Below, piece by piece: positions 46,630 through 58,429 of a stretch of 64,000 nucleotides of DNA. Made by a program: the position numbers and the translations under genes. The stretch comes from Bubalus kerabau (lineage: Eukaryota > Chordata > Mammalia > Artiodactyla > Bovidae). Position 1 is the first letter of the stretch; each line of letters starts with the position of its first letter. The notes under the pieces were generated by a model. It saw only the letters and a list, made by a program, of their open reading frames with translations, did not search any database and was not told where the DNA came from. The stretch covers positions 56,716,964-56,780,963 of the forward strand of contig NC_073632.1 in assembly GCF_029407905.1 (NCBI RefSeq), read 5' to 3'.

Positions 46630-46860
46630 TTTATTTAGCCCAGTTCTGACCTAGCCATTTTATAAATATTATCTTTTTTAATTTTTACAATCCAGCTAAG
46701 GCTATATTATCATTCCCATTTTACAGGTGAAAAACTGAACTCATATAGCTATATGTGGCTATATGTGAGTCATATAGCTATATGTCACAGCAGTGAGATC
46801 TCCGTACAGCTCTCCCTGATTCCAAATTCTCAGATTTCCACTACTCTGTCACCTTGGTGT
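46630..46860 (-). mobile_element. MIR with internal palindromic duplication
   Basis: 'cattcccattttacaggtga' and 'agtgagatctccgtacagct' fit the reverse complement of MIR. Within it, the palindrome 'catatagctatatg' occurs at 46742-46755 and 46771-46784. Confidence 0.6.
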
Positions 46861-46983
46861 TTTTTTTTTTTAATAAAAGGTAGAATGGAAAGAAATAGGG
46901 TTATATAAATATCTACAAAAATTTTATGATCCCCAAATAATATTAGCTCATTTCAGGAAGGAGATCTCAGGAGAATGATGTGT

Positions 46984-47197
46984 AAAAATTCTAGCTCTGC
47001 TACCTAAGTTCTCTTGGTCCTAAGTTCTCTTGACCTAATTTCTCTTGGTCCATTTCTTCTGAAAAAAGAGAATAATAAATCTTTTCTATGATTGTTCTAA
47101 GGGCTAGCAAATTCTGGCCCATCAGCCAAATCTAGCTCATCTCCTGCTTTTGTACAGGCTGTAAGCTATCTGTAGTATATCCTGCAAGGGATATAAC
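46984..47197 (+). repeat. 214-bp direct duplication, copy 1
   Basis: Matches 49501-49714 with six substitutions and no gap (about 97 percent by my count). Its first part reads like a diverged MIR and the rest ('aaattctggcccatcagcc') like a piece of a DNA transposon. Flanking sequences of the two copies are unrelated. Confidence 0.93.
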
Positions 47198-47576
47198 GTA
47201 GGTTTCTCTATGCAAACCAACAGATACAGTGGGAAAGGGAGCCAACTGGAAGTAAACTGCTTGTTGTCTCTTGTGATGGTGGCACCTGCTTATAATGTAT
47301 ATAACAATAATTCATTATTTCTAAATTGGTAAAGAAAAGACTAAGCAGATACATGGATGATGAGTTATTGAAGAATCCAGGTTGAATACACAGTGAAAAT
47401 TTTCTCTACTACTATTAAATAATAATAATAGATAAACTTTTCATGGTTTAATATGTACCAGTCACTGGGAAAAGTATATGTAAGGGTCCTTTAAACTCTT
47501 AAGATCAACTATTATGGCTGACAAAATTTAGAGAGGCTTAGTTTGTCTGCTGTTAGGCAAATGGCAGAGTTTGCAA
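47198..47576. other. No gene or repeat recognised
   Basis: AT-rich; contains a short (AAT)n at about 47420. Confidence 0.5.
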
Positions 47577-47583
47577 TTAAAGC

Positions 47584-47715
47584 TCACGGTTTTGGGGGGT
47601 GGTTCAATTTTTTGACTGTGCCATGTGGGATCCTAGTCCCCCAACTAGGGATTTAACCCATACCCCCTGTATTTGAAGCACTGAGTTCTAACCACTGGAT
47701 GGCCAGGGAAGTCCC
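47584..47715 (-). mobile_element. CHR-type SINE
   Basis: 'gactgtgccatgtgggatcc' to 'ggatggccagggaagtccc' in minus orientation. Flanking repeat 'ttaaagc' at 47577-47583 and 47716-47722. Confidence 0.88.
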
Positions 47716-47899
47716 TTAAAGCCCATGTTTTTAACCAAAATTCTCCTAAGCAGTGTGGAGCATCATAGAATACTGCTGAAATATAATGTAGCTTCACTCC
47801 ATGTCCTCTACCCTCTTGCAAGGGCACAACATCTTAGGAAAATAATTTTAATTGTTCAGAATGCCATAGCACAGAACATTAAACAGAGCAATACTTAAA

Positions 47900-48465
47900 A
47901 TCAGCTATATAAAGTTGTGAAACATCCATTATGGATCATTTGTTCTGCAATAGTAAGAATCATCAACTTTTTTCAACATAACATTTTGGAGGGAGATCTT
48001 ATCTCTACCATAAAACCCCCTAATAAATTCCCCCCTCCCGGTAGCCACATCTTTGTGTAGTCTGCTCCCACACTGACTCTCAGTATGCCCACATGCCTTT
48101 CTTTGGCCAGTAAGACACAGCAAATATAACACAAGCAGAGGGCTAATAAGTGCTAAAATGTTGGTGCATGTTCTTGGAAGACTCCATCAAATTATCCTGC
48201 TGGAGAAACTACATGGAAGAGAGCTAAGCAACCTCGGCCAAGAGCCCCAGACATGCAAGTGATATACTGTGGACCATCCAGCCACAAGTGAAACCCCAGA
48301 TGACTGCAGACACAGGAATGACTCCAGACAAGATCAGCAGAAGAATCGCTAGCTGAACCTAGCCAAAATTAAAGAAGCATCAGTGTATAAATGGTTGTTA
48401 TTTTAGTCCAATAATTTGTGGGCAGTCTGTTACTAACAGTAGCTAATTGATGTGATACAGTGTCA
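47900..48465 (+). mobile_element. Old LTR-like element (MaLR type, tentative)
   Basis: 'gttcttggaagactccatca', 'cagatgactgcagacacagg', 'cagtctgttactaacagtag' and 'ctaattgatgtgatacag' follow the order of an old mammalian LTR. The 5' limit is uncertain. Confidence 0.4.
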
Positions 48466-48470
48466 TTTTT

Positions 48471-48535
48471 TACACACATATAAGCATACACGTGCACATG
48501 TGTGTGTGCACACATACACACACACACACACACAG
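48471..48535. repeat. (CA)n/(TG)n microsatellite
   Basis: Interrupted CA and TG runs, including the self-complementary 'gtgcacatgtgtgtgtgcac'. Confidence 0.9.
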
Positions 48536-48770
48536 ACTATCCTCCTGTCAGCATACTTCCACATATTACCTCTGTTCTTGACAATGGGAAAGTAAATGTT
48601 ATAAAATGTCTGGGTCATATTTCTCTATATTGTGTGAACCATTGATATTTCTGCCTTTTAATTGCACTTTTATTGATCTTATGAATTCTTCATAGATGTG
48701 TTTACTGTATGATAGTATAAAACTAGCAAATATGATGCTTACTAAAATACAAACTATTATGCCATTGAAA

Positions 48771-48771
48771 T

Positions 48772-48803
<32 letters not shown>

Positions 48804-48804
48804 T
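48771..48804. repeat. (CA)n(TA)n microsatellite
   Basis: 'acacacacacacacacacac' followed by 'atatatatat'. Confidence 0.9.
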
Positions 48805-49486
48805 TAGGCCCTACCTTTTTTTAGTGATAAAAAGATTAAAGACTCCAGCAAGTTGGGAAAGAGTTTAACAGTAAATTGAGGAATACTTTAAGGAACATTG
48901 GCTCATATCAATTTCATGACAAGATATAAAGTATGGACATCTGTTTATGGGACCCACAAAAATATTCTCCATACCTACATTACCCATAGATGATAGATAT
49001 AGCATTAGGATATTAAATATTGTGATTCAGGGCTTTGTCTCAAGTAAAAATACAAATCCTTGAGAAGGGGAACATCACTAGCCTCCTCATTCATTAACAA
49101 TTTAGTATAATGATATTTCTCCTTAAGTAGGGATTTACCAGGATATTAGAAAGAATATAAAGAATCTAAGAACCCAAAGGTGGTTGACTAACAAGAGAAA
49201 AGGGCGTGGGAAACATTCACTGCATTTCAAATACATTTCATACTCTCGAGATCTAGAATGGAATCAGCCTGGCTAGATATGCTTTCAGGGAGGTAGGGAG
49301 GTACCAGTCACATGAGTCACCAACTCCAGAGAGGACCAGGTTTTATAGACACAGGATTTTAAAGACATACAGATGTCATTTATCTTAGGAGTCCCCAATT
49401 CCCCAACTTTCCACATAACACTGCAGTCTATGTCCCCATACCTCCTAGGAACCTGTACAACTGAGAAAGGGAGAATCACAGGTTTT
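48805..49486. other. No gene or repeat recognised
   Basis: Unremarkable. Confidence 0.5.
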
Positions 49487-49500
49487 TGTGAAATAAGAGA

Positions 49501-49714
49501 AAAAATTCTAGCTCTGCTACCTAAGTTCTCTTGCTCCTAAGTTCTCTTGACCTAATTTCTCTTGGTCCATTTCTTCTGAAAAAAGAGAATAATAAATCTT
49601 TTCTATGATTGTTCTAAGGGTTAACAAATTCTGGCCCATCAGCCAAATCTAGCTCATCTCCTGTTTTTGTACAGGCTGTAAGCTATCTCTAGTATATCCT
49701 GTAAGGGATATAAC
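49501..49714 (+). repeat. 214-bp direct duplication, copy 2
   Basis: Copy of 46984-47197. 'tgtgaaat' occurs at 49487-49494 and 49721-49728, just outside both ends, which may be a target duplication and would make this the inserted copy. Confidence 0.9.
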
Positions 49715-49728
49715 CAGCAATGTGAAAT

Positions 49729-50832
49729 TATTTTCTTCTGATCCCTACTAAAAATTTAACCTAATAATTCATACCAAAATTTAAACATGATAAAGATTTA
49801 ACAAATATTGCTTTTAACAAACTCTGAAAAATACAAAATAGTGTTTTTGTTAACTACTATGAAGGAAAGATAGTGCTTAGTACTTAGATGATGCTCATGG
49901 AAAACTTTCATATTAATAAATTCATTTAAACATTTTTATCCATTATTAACAGCTTAATTAGTTATCTCATTTGCTTATATACAGCCAGCAAAATCCCCCC
50001 AAATTCAGAGAATACTGGGTAAATTAAACTAATACAGACAAGAAAACCAATTTGCAAGATGGAATTATTCAAACTGGCTGGCTTTACTGCTCTAATTACA
50101 TAATAATAGCTCTGTTCCTGTCTGTTTTGACTTGTTTGTGTGGACCTTGTCTTAAACTATAAAGTGGAGGATATGAGGCTCCAGAAAGCAGAAGAGGGAA
50201 TATTCTAAGAGAAACAGAGGAATCCTGGGAGCAGATGGGCAGATTAGAGAAAGAACAGCAGAGCCGTGGCAGTAGCTGCACCTGTCAAAATTTGGCTGGA
50301 AAGTATGCTCCCAGTTGATCTGATTTTAGAGTAACAGGATGGGTCCGTGAAATACTTATCCTGACACTTTAAAATTGTGGATTTTATGGTTTGCTGCTGC
50401 TCCTGCTGGGCTGCCTGTTCTACTCAGCTATGCTGAATCCACATATCTGGAAATGGCACCTCTTGTCAGAGGTAGGATGGCTTCCAAAAAGGCCAGTTGA
50501 GCCGAAAGAGACCCAAGATTGACACAAGGTATTATAAAGCCTGGAATGTAATAAAGAGTCAAATATTGGAGAAAATATTGCAGCTTTCTAGTAATCAGTG
50601 AAGTTGATAAATCATACCAAGATTTATTACCTGGCTCTGAATAAATAAAATAAAAGAATAAAACTTGGTTTCAATGGGCTCTAAAAGTCCCTTAATGTTT
50701 GAATCTTTAATTAATTGAATTTATTTGAATCTTTTATAAATAAAGACTAAGATTGTATAATAAATACTGTGGCCCCCATCCTGGTAGAGCTCTGAGATGT
50801 GGACTGTGTGAAAGTGAGCAAGAAAGAGGGGA
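49729..50832. other. No gene or repeat recognised
   Basis: AT-rich. No exon-like frame. Confidence 0.5.
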
Positions 50833-50880
50833 CCTGCTGCTGCTGCTGCTGCTAAGTCGCTTCAGTCGTGTCCAATTCTG
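50833..50880 (-). mobile_element. Bov-A2 tail fragment
   Basis: 'ctgctgctgctgctgctgct' then 'aagtcgcttcagtcgtgtcc' is the terminal part of a Bov-A2 in minus orientation, about 48 bp. Flanking duplication not clear. Confidence 0.85.
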
Positions 50881-51559
50881 TGGGATGAGCCTAAATAGAG
50901 ACTACAGTTCTGGACTCCTTCCCTTCCCACCATGTAGCCTCACCCTCTGCTCTCTCCTTAATCTGCTATCACCTGGCTTAAACCACCTACCAATCCTCTG
51001 AAATACTCTCTCAAGAACATCCCTAGTTACTGATACTACAACTCACTTTTTAGTAACAATCTGGTGAACTCAGTACCCTGATAGAAACTCTAACCAAAAA
51101 AGAGGGGTGGGGGGGAATGAAGAAAAAGTATGGATCAAACGTCTTTTTAAAATCTTAAATTTATCTGTGAGTTGAAAAGAAAGTAGGAAATACTGAAGGG
51201 AGAAAATCAAAGTGATAAAACTTGGCTTTCACCTTGTGAATATTTGCCAAATTGTGATACATTTTCTGCTCGGTTTCTATGACTTTGAAATTAGAGAATA
51301 TAGACAGAAGAAAAAAACTCAGGGTCTCCTAACCTGGAGAATGTCAAAAGATCTTCCACCATAAAACTGGACCTCAAATGGCTATAATCTCAGGGGAAAG
51401 GTGAGAGGGAGCTTGAAACAATTCTATCCAACCACCTACCCCTCAGAGAGCGACTGCAAAGAGAGTTGCCTTGGTTCTGAGCAAAAGGTTAACACCCTTG
51501 AGAACTTTTAACCATAATCCAGGCCTCACATGGGTTTTACTTAAATGCATACTGCTCAT
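50881..51559. other. No gene recognised
   Basis: May include the 5' part of the A-rich L1/HAL1 body that follows. Confidence 0.4.
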
Positions 51560-51974
51560 TTAATCTGAAAAACCTCAAGATGAGAATTTCAAGTGTTTCT
51601 GGACTAGAACTAGCAGAAGAAAAAACAACTCTTCTTTGTATGAACATGCATTTATCCTGGGTCTCAAATTATTCCTATAGATTAAACTCCAAGAAATACT
51701 ATCAGCCAAAATCAGAAAACACAGGAATAAATTGCCACAGGAAAAACATAGGACATATCAAACAAGTATACAGTTCAGACATTGAAATTATCATATAGAA
51801 TATAAAATAAGTATGTTTATTATGCTTTTAAAAATAATGAAGGAACAATAAAGTAAATAAAGAACTAGAGACTATAAAATGGCCAGTCATATTTGAAAAA
51901 TAATCAAAAAATTTCTGCAAATGAAAAATGATTGAAAGTTGAAACTCAATAAATGGATTTAATAGATGAGTTTA

Positions 51975-52432
51975 TTTTTTTATTTTTTTTTTTACATTTT
52001 TATTTTTTTATTTTTTTTAATTTTATTTTATTTTTAAACTTTACATAACTGTATTAGTTTTGCCAAATATCAAAATGAATCCGCCACAGGTATACATGTG
52101 TTCCCCATCCTGAACCCTCCTCCCTCCTCCCTCCCCATTCCATCCCTCTGGGTCGTCCCAGTGCACCAGCCCCAAGCATCCAGTATCGTGCATCGAACCT
52201 GGACTGGCAACTCATTTCATACATGATATTTTACATGTTTCAATGCCATTCTCCCAAATCTTCCCACCCTCTCCCTCTCTCACAGAGTCCATAAGACTGT
52301 TCTATACATCAGTGTCTCTTTTGCTGTCTCGTACACAGGGTTATTGTTACCATCTTTCTAAATTCCATATATATGCGTTAGTATACTGTATTGGTGTTTT
52401 TCTTTCTGGCTTACTTCACTCTGTATAATAGG
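51975..52432 (-). mobile_element. L1-BT 3' end with 14-bp target duplication
   Basis: T-rich tail complement (51975-52040), then the L1-BT 3' UTR ending 'cactctgtataatagg'. Perfect duplication 'aatagatgagttta' at 51961-51974 and 52433-52446. Very similar to 37751-38180. Confidence 0.95.
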
Positions 52433-53060
52433 AATAGATGAGTTTAATTGGACAGTACAATACATCTGAAAACTGCAGCACAGGAAGACAAAGAGACTTA
52501 AAAAGAATTTTTTTTTAATGTAGAAACATGGAAGAGAAAATAAGAAAGTCTAACATTTCTCCTGTCTTAATTTATATCAAGCAAGATGAATAAAAAAGAT
52601 ACCAATTCCCTAGTGAAATCACTGTAAATCTGCAAAAAAATAAGACAATCTTAAAACAGAAGGAAGAGATAGGCTGAATTTTAAAGAAAATACAATTATA
52701 CTGATAGCAGAATTTTCAATGGCATCAATACAAGCCAGAAGCAAGTGGAATGTTTTCAACATATTGAGAAAAAAATGCAAACAGCAGTCTAGAATCCTAA
52801 ATCAAGTAAAAATATCTTAACAAAGAAAAGGACAAATAAGCCACTATTATATAATGAAAACATGAGGGTTTGCTTATCTATAGAACCTTACTATAGTTAA
52901 ACATAAATGATATACATTAGCCAATAGGAAATTGATTCTTAGATCAGAAAAAAAAAATGATCTGAGTAACAAGAATAAATAAGATTGAGAAGCAAGAGAA
53001 AATAAAGGAGAGAGACACACTGGTAAGTATTTGGATAAATCTAAATATATATAAATATAT

Positions 53061-53270
53061 AGATTTCCTGGTGGCTCAGACAGTAAAACGTCTGCCTGCA
53101 ATGCAGGACCCTGGTTTGATCCCTGGGATGGGAAGATCCCCTGGAGAAGGAAAGGCAACCCACTCCAGTATTCTTGCCTAGAAAATTCCATGGATGGAGG
53201 AGCCCGGTGGGCTACAGTCCATGGAGTCGCAAAGAGTCAGACATGACTGAGAGACTTCACTTTACTTAAA
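53061..53270 (+). mobile_element. Bov-tA SINE
   Basis: The head 'atttcctggtggctcagaca' and a full body are present; AT-rich flanks ('aaatatata' on both sides) are the probable target duplication. Confidence 0.92.
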
Positions 53271-53280
53271 ATATATACTG

Positions 53281-53350
53281 ACTGAATTAAACAATAATAA
53301 TGTTTAACAATAATAATCAAACAATAATAATGTTAGCAGCAGCAGCAGTA
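53281..53350. repeat. (AAT)n-like repeats and (GCA)n
   Basis: 'aacaataataatg' repeats three times with spacers, then 'gcagcagcagcag' at about 53336. Confidence 0.8.
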
Positions 53351-53874
53351 GGATAAAAAGACAAACTAAAATAGATGACAATAATAACATAAAATTAGGA
53401 AAGAAGTAACTGAATTTAAGGATTTTTAAGGCCCTTATTTTTTTTTTTTTGAGGGGGAGCGTAAAACTGATTAAATTTAGACTTGAAAAATATGCATGCT
53501 AAATTTTCTGGGATAATCATTTTAAAGTAATAAACTAATCAAAAAAAAGCAAGAATCAAGAAAAAATACAGAATAAGCAAGGTAATAAAAAATATGGCTG
53601 TAGAAATAAAATCAAATATTTTAATAATTGCAATAAATATAAATGAAAAAATGTTCCACTTAAGAAAAATATCATGACTAATTTATTGGACGTCTATCTT
53701 GGCTCTCTTAAAGAACATCTAAGATACAAAAAAAGAAAAAAGATACAGAATTCAGATATATTGAAAGACAAATGATGGAAAAAGATAGATCACTCAAACA
53801 CTAATCAAAAGAAATTGGTGTCCCTCTCTTATTATAACACAAAATAGATTTAAACTCAAAAAAATTTTTTTAAG

Positions 53875-54000
53875 ATAAAAGGTCACTACTTAGTAAGATT
53901 CAGAAATATATAAAAATTCAGAAAATATATTAAAACATATAAATATATAATTATAAAACTTTATATATTTAAAATATATAAAAATCCTGAAAAAACAGAG
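53875..54000. repeat. AT-rich low-complexity tract
   Basis: Repeated 'aaatatata' and 'tataaaa' motifs with almost no G or C. Confidence 0.75.
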
Positions 54001-54374
54001 GCATTGTCTTTACATATAATGAGGAAAAATCAAGGCAATTACAGGAAAAATTAAGCAGACAAGTAAGTCTAAATAAGTCTAGTAGAGACACTGAAAACTT
54101 TAATTCATGTAATTAATAAGCTTTATAAATATTATAAATATATATAAATAACTAGATTCATCATTTGCAGAATACATATTAATTTCAAGCTTACAGAGAA
54201 CAATTACAAAATTTATCAAATAAATGTAATGCTAGTCTCAATAAATTTCAAAGAGCTGGGATTATAACCATTACATTTTCTGTAAAATCTGTGAAATCTT
54301 CAATATGTACCTCTAAATTATAAGGACTTTTTTCACCATAACTACATCACTATTTTTGTATTTTAAAAATTACA

Positions 54375-54562
54375 GTGCAGGATACTGGATGCTTGGGGCT
54401 AGTGCACTGGGACGACCCAGAGGGATGGTATGGGGAGGGAGGAGGGTTCAGGATGGGGAACACATGTATACCTGTGGCAGATTTATTTTGATATTTGGCA
54501 AAACTAATACAATTTTGTAAAGTTTAAAAATAAAATAAAATTGAAAAACAGAAAAAAAAAAA
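54375..54562 (+). mobile_element. L1-BT terminal fragment
   Basis: 'gatactggatgcttggggct' to 'gtaaagtttaaaaataaaat' plus an A-rich tail: only the last 0.19 kb of L1-BT. Target duplication not clear in A-rich flanks. Confidence 0.92.
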
Positions 54563-54904
54563 GAATTGATATAAAGACAGGATGGTTTACTTGAAAAAAA
54601 TAAAAATTAAAAAAAAATTAATTAAAATCTTAAACTATCCAGGAGAGCTCAAGCATCTAACTGCCTCATATTTTCCATATACGTAAAATTATTTATACTT
54701 ATAATTCCTTTATGTGACTCAAGAGCCATAGAAGTTTAGTACTTTGTGATAAATTGATACAGCTCTGAAGTCTTTTTTAATCTCAGATAGCTCTTCCATA
54801 TTTTGCAATTTATTAACTGAAGAAAATGGGTTGGCTGCCTAGCAGAGTGCCCCACATCCGGAATAATTCTGATTGCATCTTTGTTGTATCATTTAACATG
54901 ATCC
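54563..54904. other. No gene or repeat recognised
   Basis: A-rich at the start, then unremarkable. Confidence 0.5.
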
Positions 54905-54915
54905 TCTGGCTTCCA

Positions 54916-55127
54916 GGGCTTCCCTGGTAGCTCAGAGGTTAAAGCGTCTGCCTGCAATGTGGGAGACCTGAGTTCGATCCCTGGGTCGGGAAGATCCCCT
55001 GGAGAAGGAAAAGGTAACCCACTCCAGTATTCTTGCCTGGAGAATCCCATGGATGGAGGAGCCTGGTAGGCTGCAGTCCATGGGGTCGCAAAGAGTCGGA
55101 TACGACTGAGCAACTTCACTTTCACTT
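54916..55127 (+). mobile_element. Bov-tA SINE
   Basis: Near-consensus copy with intact box-B-like 'agttcgatccc'. Target duplication 'tctggcttcca' at 54905-54915 and 'tctgacttcca' at 55128-55138, one mismatch. Confidence 0.95.
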
Positions 55128-55339
55128 TCTGACTTCCATATTTGCTGTAACTGGGTAATTGGATCTAAAAACAATAAGAACCAAATGTTTATTCCCCCAG
55201 GACTACCTCATAAGTTGTGTTTTATTCTTCACTCAAAGGATGTATAATATTGGTTTGTCCCTCTTATTGTAAGGCAAGCAGTCGATGAATATCAGTGCTT
55301 AAATCCACTAATTGATTAAAAATTGGTAAATTGCCTGAC

Positions 55340-55600
55340 TAGTGTCTAAACATATTCACCTTTCATGTCTGAATGTAATACACTCCTCTTTGAGGGCACT
55401 CTTCCCTCACTTTTCCCATCAGTTTCTACTTCCATATAGACGATATCATACTCTTTACCTCGCATTGCTGTTACTTGTTAAAATGAGTATCTGCCCCCAA
55501 AACATGGAAGTCTAATGTGGTTGGGTACCACATCTGCTTATTTACCATCAAATCCTCAAATCCTTGCATAATATCTGACATACAGTCAATATATAAAAAG
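55340..55600 (+). mobile_element. L2 3' end
   Basis: 'cctttcatgtctgaatgtaa', 'gggtaccacatctgcttatt' and 'atctgacatacagtcaatat' fit the L2 terminus order. Diverged. Confidence 0.45.
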
Positions 55601-55661
55601 TGAAGAAAGAGAGAAAGAAAGGGAAAGGAAGGGAGGAAGCAGAGGAGAGAAAAAGGGAGAA
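55601..55661. repeat. Purine-rich (GA/GGAA) tract
   Basis: About 60 bp of almost pure A and G, such as 'gaaagagagaaagaaaggga'. Confidence 0.85.
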
Positions 55662-57790
55662 CGACATTTCAAAAGGTTGGTGATTGGAATGGATCACAAA
55701 ACATAACCACTGACAAAAGATTACATTCGTGCATGAACATAATGGAAGCAGAAAACGGGAGCAGATACAGGGTTACCTGGATTTATTCTTCTTGCTAGAA
55801 TTAGGCCATTTAACAAGCATGTCTCAGCAACTTTCAGACATAGATTGATGGATTTAAAGTTCTAAGTTCCCTCAGAAGAGATAAGAATAGTACAGAAAAT
55901 AATGCATTATTCTCGGGAAGCTGAGATACTAAGAAATACTCTGGAAGACCTATAGTGGTTGAATTGAAAAAACAAAAGCCAAACGATAACGGGCAGAAAT
56001 GTCAGAAATGCTTTGCCTAATGTCCTTCCCATACTCCCCACTATGCTGGCTTCCTTCTTTGATAAGTATTTTCAGCTTGGAGAAAAAAATAAAAAACTTC
56101 TCTCTTCTCCTATCCCTGCCTTATACCCTGAAATAGAGATATTTGCTCTAGTTCTGAGAATGGAATGTAACTAGGAGTGACTAGTAGCTAACTCTATTGT
56201 ACCTGGGTATCATGTTTTATTGGAAATGTGAACAAACAATGGATAAGAAAAACAAATAAAATAACCCTCCTTATTTATATAGAAGGAAGTAAAATATCAT
56301 GTTTCCATTATAATTATCTTTGTTGATAAAAAACTTGGCCCTTATGATCCTTTAAAATTCAGATGTCTGGGAAGATTTTCTGAGGTCCCACCTCACCATT
56401 CTGACTGTACTTTCGGTGTATCATCAACAAACTCTATTAAACTGAAATTTTCTGACAATCTCATTTCACGTACTCCTTTAGGGCAGGGGTAAAGTTGCTT
56501 TCATCATGCATAACATATGTGTTATGGATTTTTTGAACAGTGGCAACAAGATGGTCCCATGTAAAATGACACATATGCTTCCCTTCATGTAATTATCACC
56601 TAAAGTAGTCCTCCAACACAGTGAGAGACACTATTCAATCTGCTGTTACAGTAAAAGAATAAACCCAGCAATCTTAACAAGAAAATTTTCCTTATGCAAG
56701 TTTCATCTCCACTGAAATTAAACTTCAACTGATGCCACTGATATGTAATGCTGATGCCTCATGCCAGGTAGAGTGCTCGATACAGAAAAACAGTGGATAT
56801 GATGGTTCATGTTCATATTTGAATACAGATATCCTCTCTAAGTGCTGAGCTTTTATATACTCCTCCCTTCCTTTCTTGGCAAGGTTATCTCATCTCCTCA
56901 AAACACTTTCAAACATTGAAGTTAATAATGTAATATGACGTAATATAATGCCCTCAAGCAATCCCACAGTGTCTGAAAGACAGGTTTATAACACAATAAA
57001 AGAGTCCCTGCAATAACTTCAGGACTCTATATCAAATATAATCCATTTGTCCTATGTATCTGTTTCTCAGATTTCATGAGAAACAGACTTTCAACAGCAC
57101 TATAAAAATAACCCTGTTCTCATTGAGAATATTTTGCAGTGGAAAATAAATAATATTTTCCTGTGAACTGATTTTGGGGGGTTGCTTTTAAATGAACAAT
57201 TGGGAGGGCTGGAGTGTGGGGATGTGTTTGTTTGTTTTTAATTGATTCTAAGTATTTGAGATTTTACACAAATTAAAACAAATGAAATAACTCATTCATA
57301 TATTGAAGTAGAAGTATAGGATACAAACTAGGGAAGATATGACTAATGTGTCTTGGTCAAATCAAAGCATATTAAGAAAATATAAGAAAATATATATCAC
57401 TTTTTTTATCCCATTCTACTGACATTTCTCAATGAAATAGAATTTGTTTATGTGTGGATCCCCACCAGATCCAGTTTTTTTGTTGTTGTTGTTTGTTTTT
57501 GCTTAACATTTTAGAAAGCAGTACAGCACCTTTGACGGAATACTCTTTTTATCCTAGGAGGAAAGGTCTCAAGTGTAAACTTGTCAGGACTTTTTCTTTA
57601 GTCACAATTTTAAGAGCCCAGCAAAATTTGCACCCTCTCCGTACAGAGGTTGCCTATGTGGGCTAATTACAAAACTGAACCCCAAATCTAGTATCATGAA
57701 GTCTGATTTTTGAGACTCTAATGATTATTACTGGGAGTTTATTGCAAGTCTGGAAAAATCAACAACTTTATCATTTCAACTCTTTTTGGA
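55662..57790. other. No gene recognised
   Basis: Over 2 kb without a nameable repeat or coding frame. A (GTT)n tract lies at 57480-57500. Confidence 0.5.
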
Positions 57791-57795
57791 GAGGC

Positions 57796-58230
57796 TCAGG
57801 CAAAGGAGAAAAGGAAAGATATACCCATTTGAGTACAGAGTTCCAAAGAATAGCAAGCAAAGATAAGAAAGCCTTCCTCAGCGATCAATGCAAAGAAGTA
57901 CAGGGAAACAACAGAATGGGAAAGACTAGAGATCTCGTCAAGAAAATTAGAGATACCAAGGGAACATTTCATGCAAAGATGGGCTCGATAAAGGACAGAA
58001 GTGGTATGGACCTAACAGAAGCAGAAGATATTAAGAAGAGGTGGCAAGAATACACAAAAAATCTATACGAAAAAGATCTTCATGACCCAGATAACCATGA
58101 TGGTGTGATCATCCACCCAGAGCAAGAAATCCTGGAATGCAAAGTCAACTGGGCCTTAGGAAGCATGACTACAAACAAAGATAGTGAAGATGATGGATCC
58201 AGTTCAGCTATTTCAAATCCTGAAAGATGA
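57796..58230 (+). pseudogene. BovB ORF2, segment before the RT core
   Basis: Reads the linker between endonuclease and RT (for example NNRMGKTRDLVKKIRDTKG). The frame is lost near 58195 by a small deletion relative to what related copies suggest, ending at 58230. A further stop near 58410 precedes the RT core. Confidence 0.88.
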
Positions 58231-58429
58231 TGCTGTGAAAGTGCTGCACTCAATATGCCAGCAAATTTGAAAAACTCAGCAGTGGCCACAGGACTGGAAA
58301 AGATCAGTTTTCATTCCAATCCCAAAAAAAGGCAATGCCAAAGAATGCTCAAACTACCACAAAACTGCACTCATCTTCCACACTAGCAAAGTAATGCTCA
58401 AAATTCTCTAAGCCAGAGTTCAGCAATAT

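Larger units (their letters stand above)
51560..54330 (+). mobile_element. HAL1/L1-like body, interrupted
   Basis: Long A-rich plus-strand sequence with pieces such as 'caagccagaagcaagtggaa', 'ttcaatggcatcaataca' and 'cagtctagaatcctaaatca', in the order I associate with HAL1/L1M. Interrupted by L1-BT (51975-52432) and Bov-tA (53061-53270). No frame survives. Boundaries are approximate. Confidence 0.55.
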
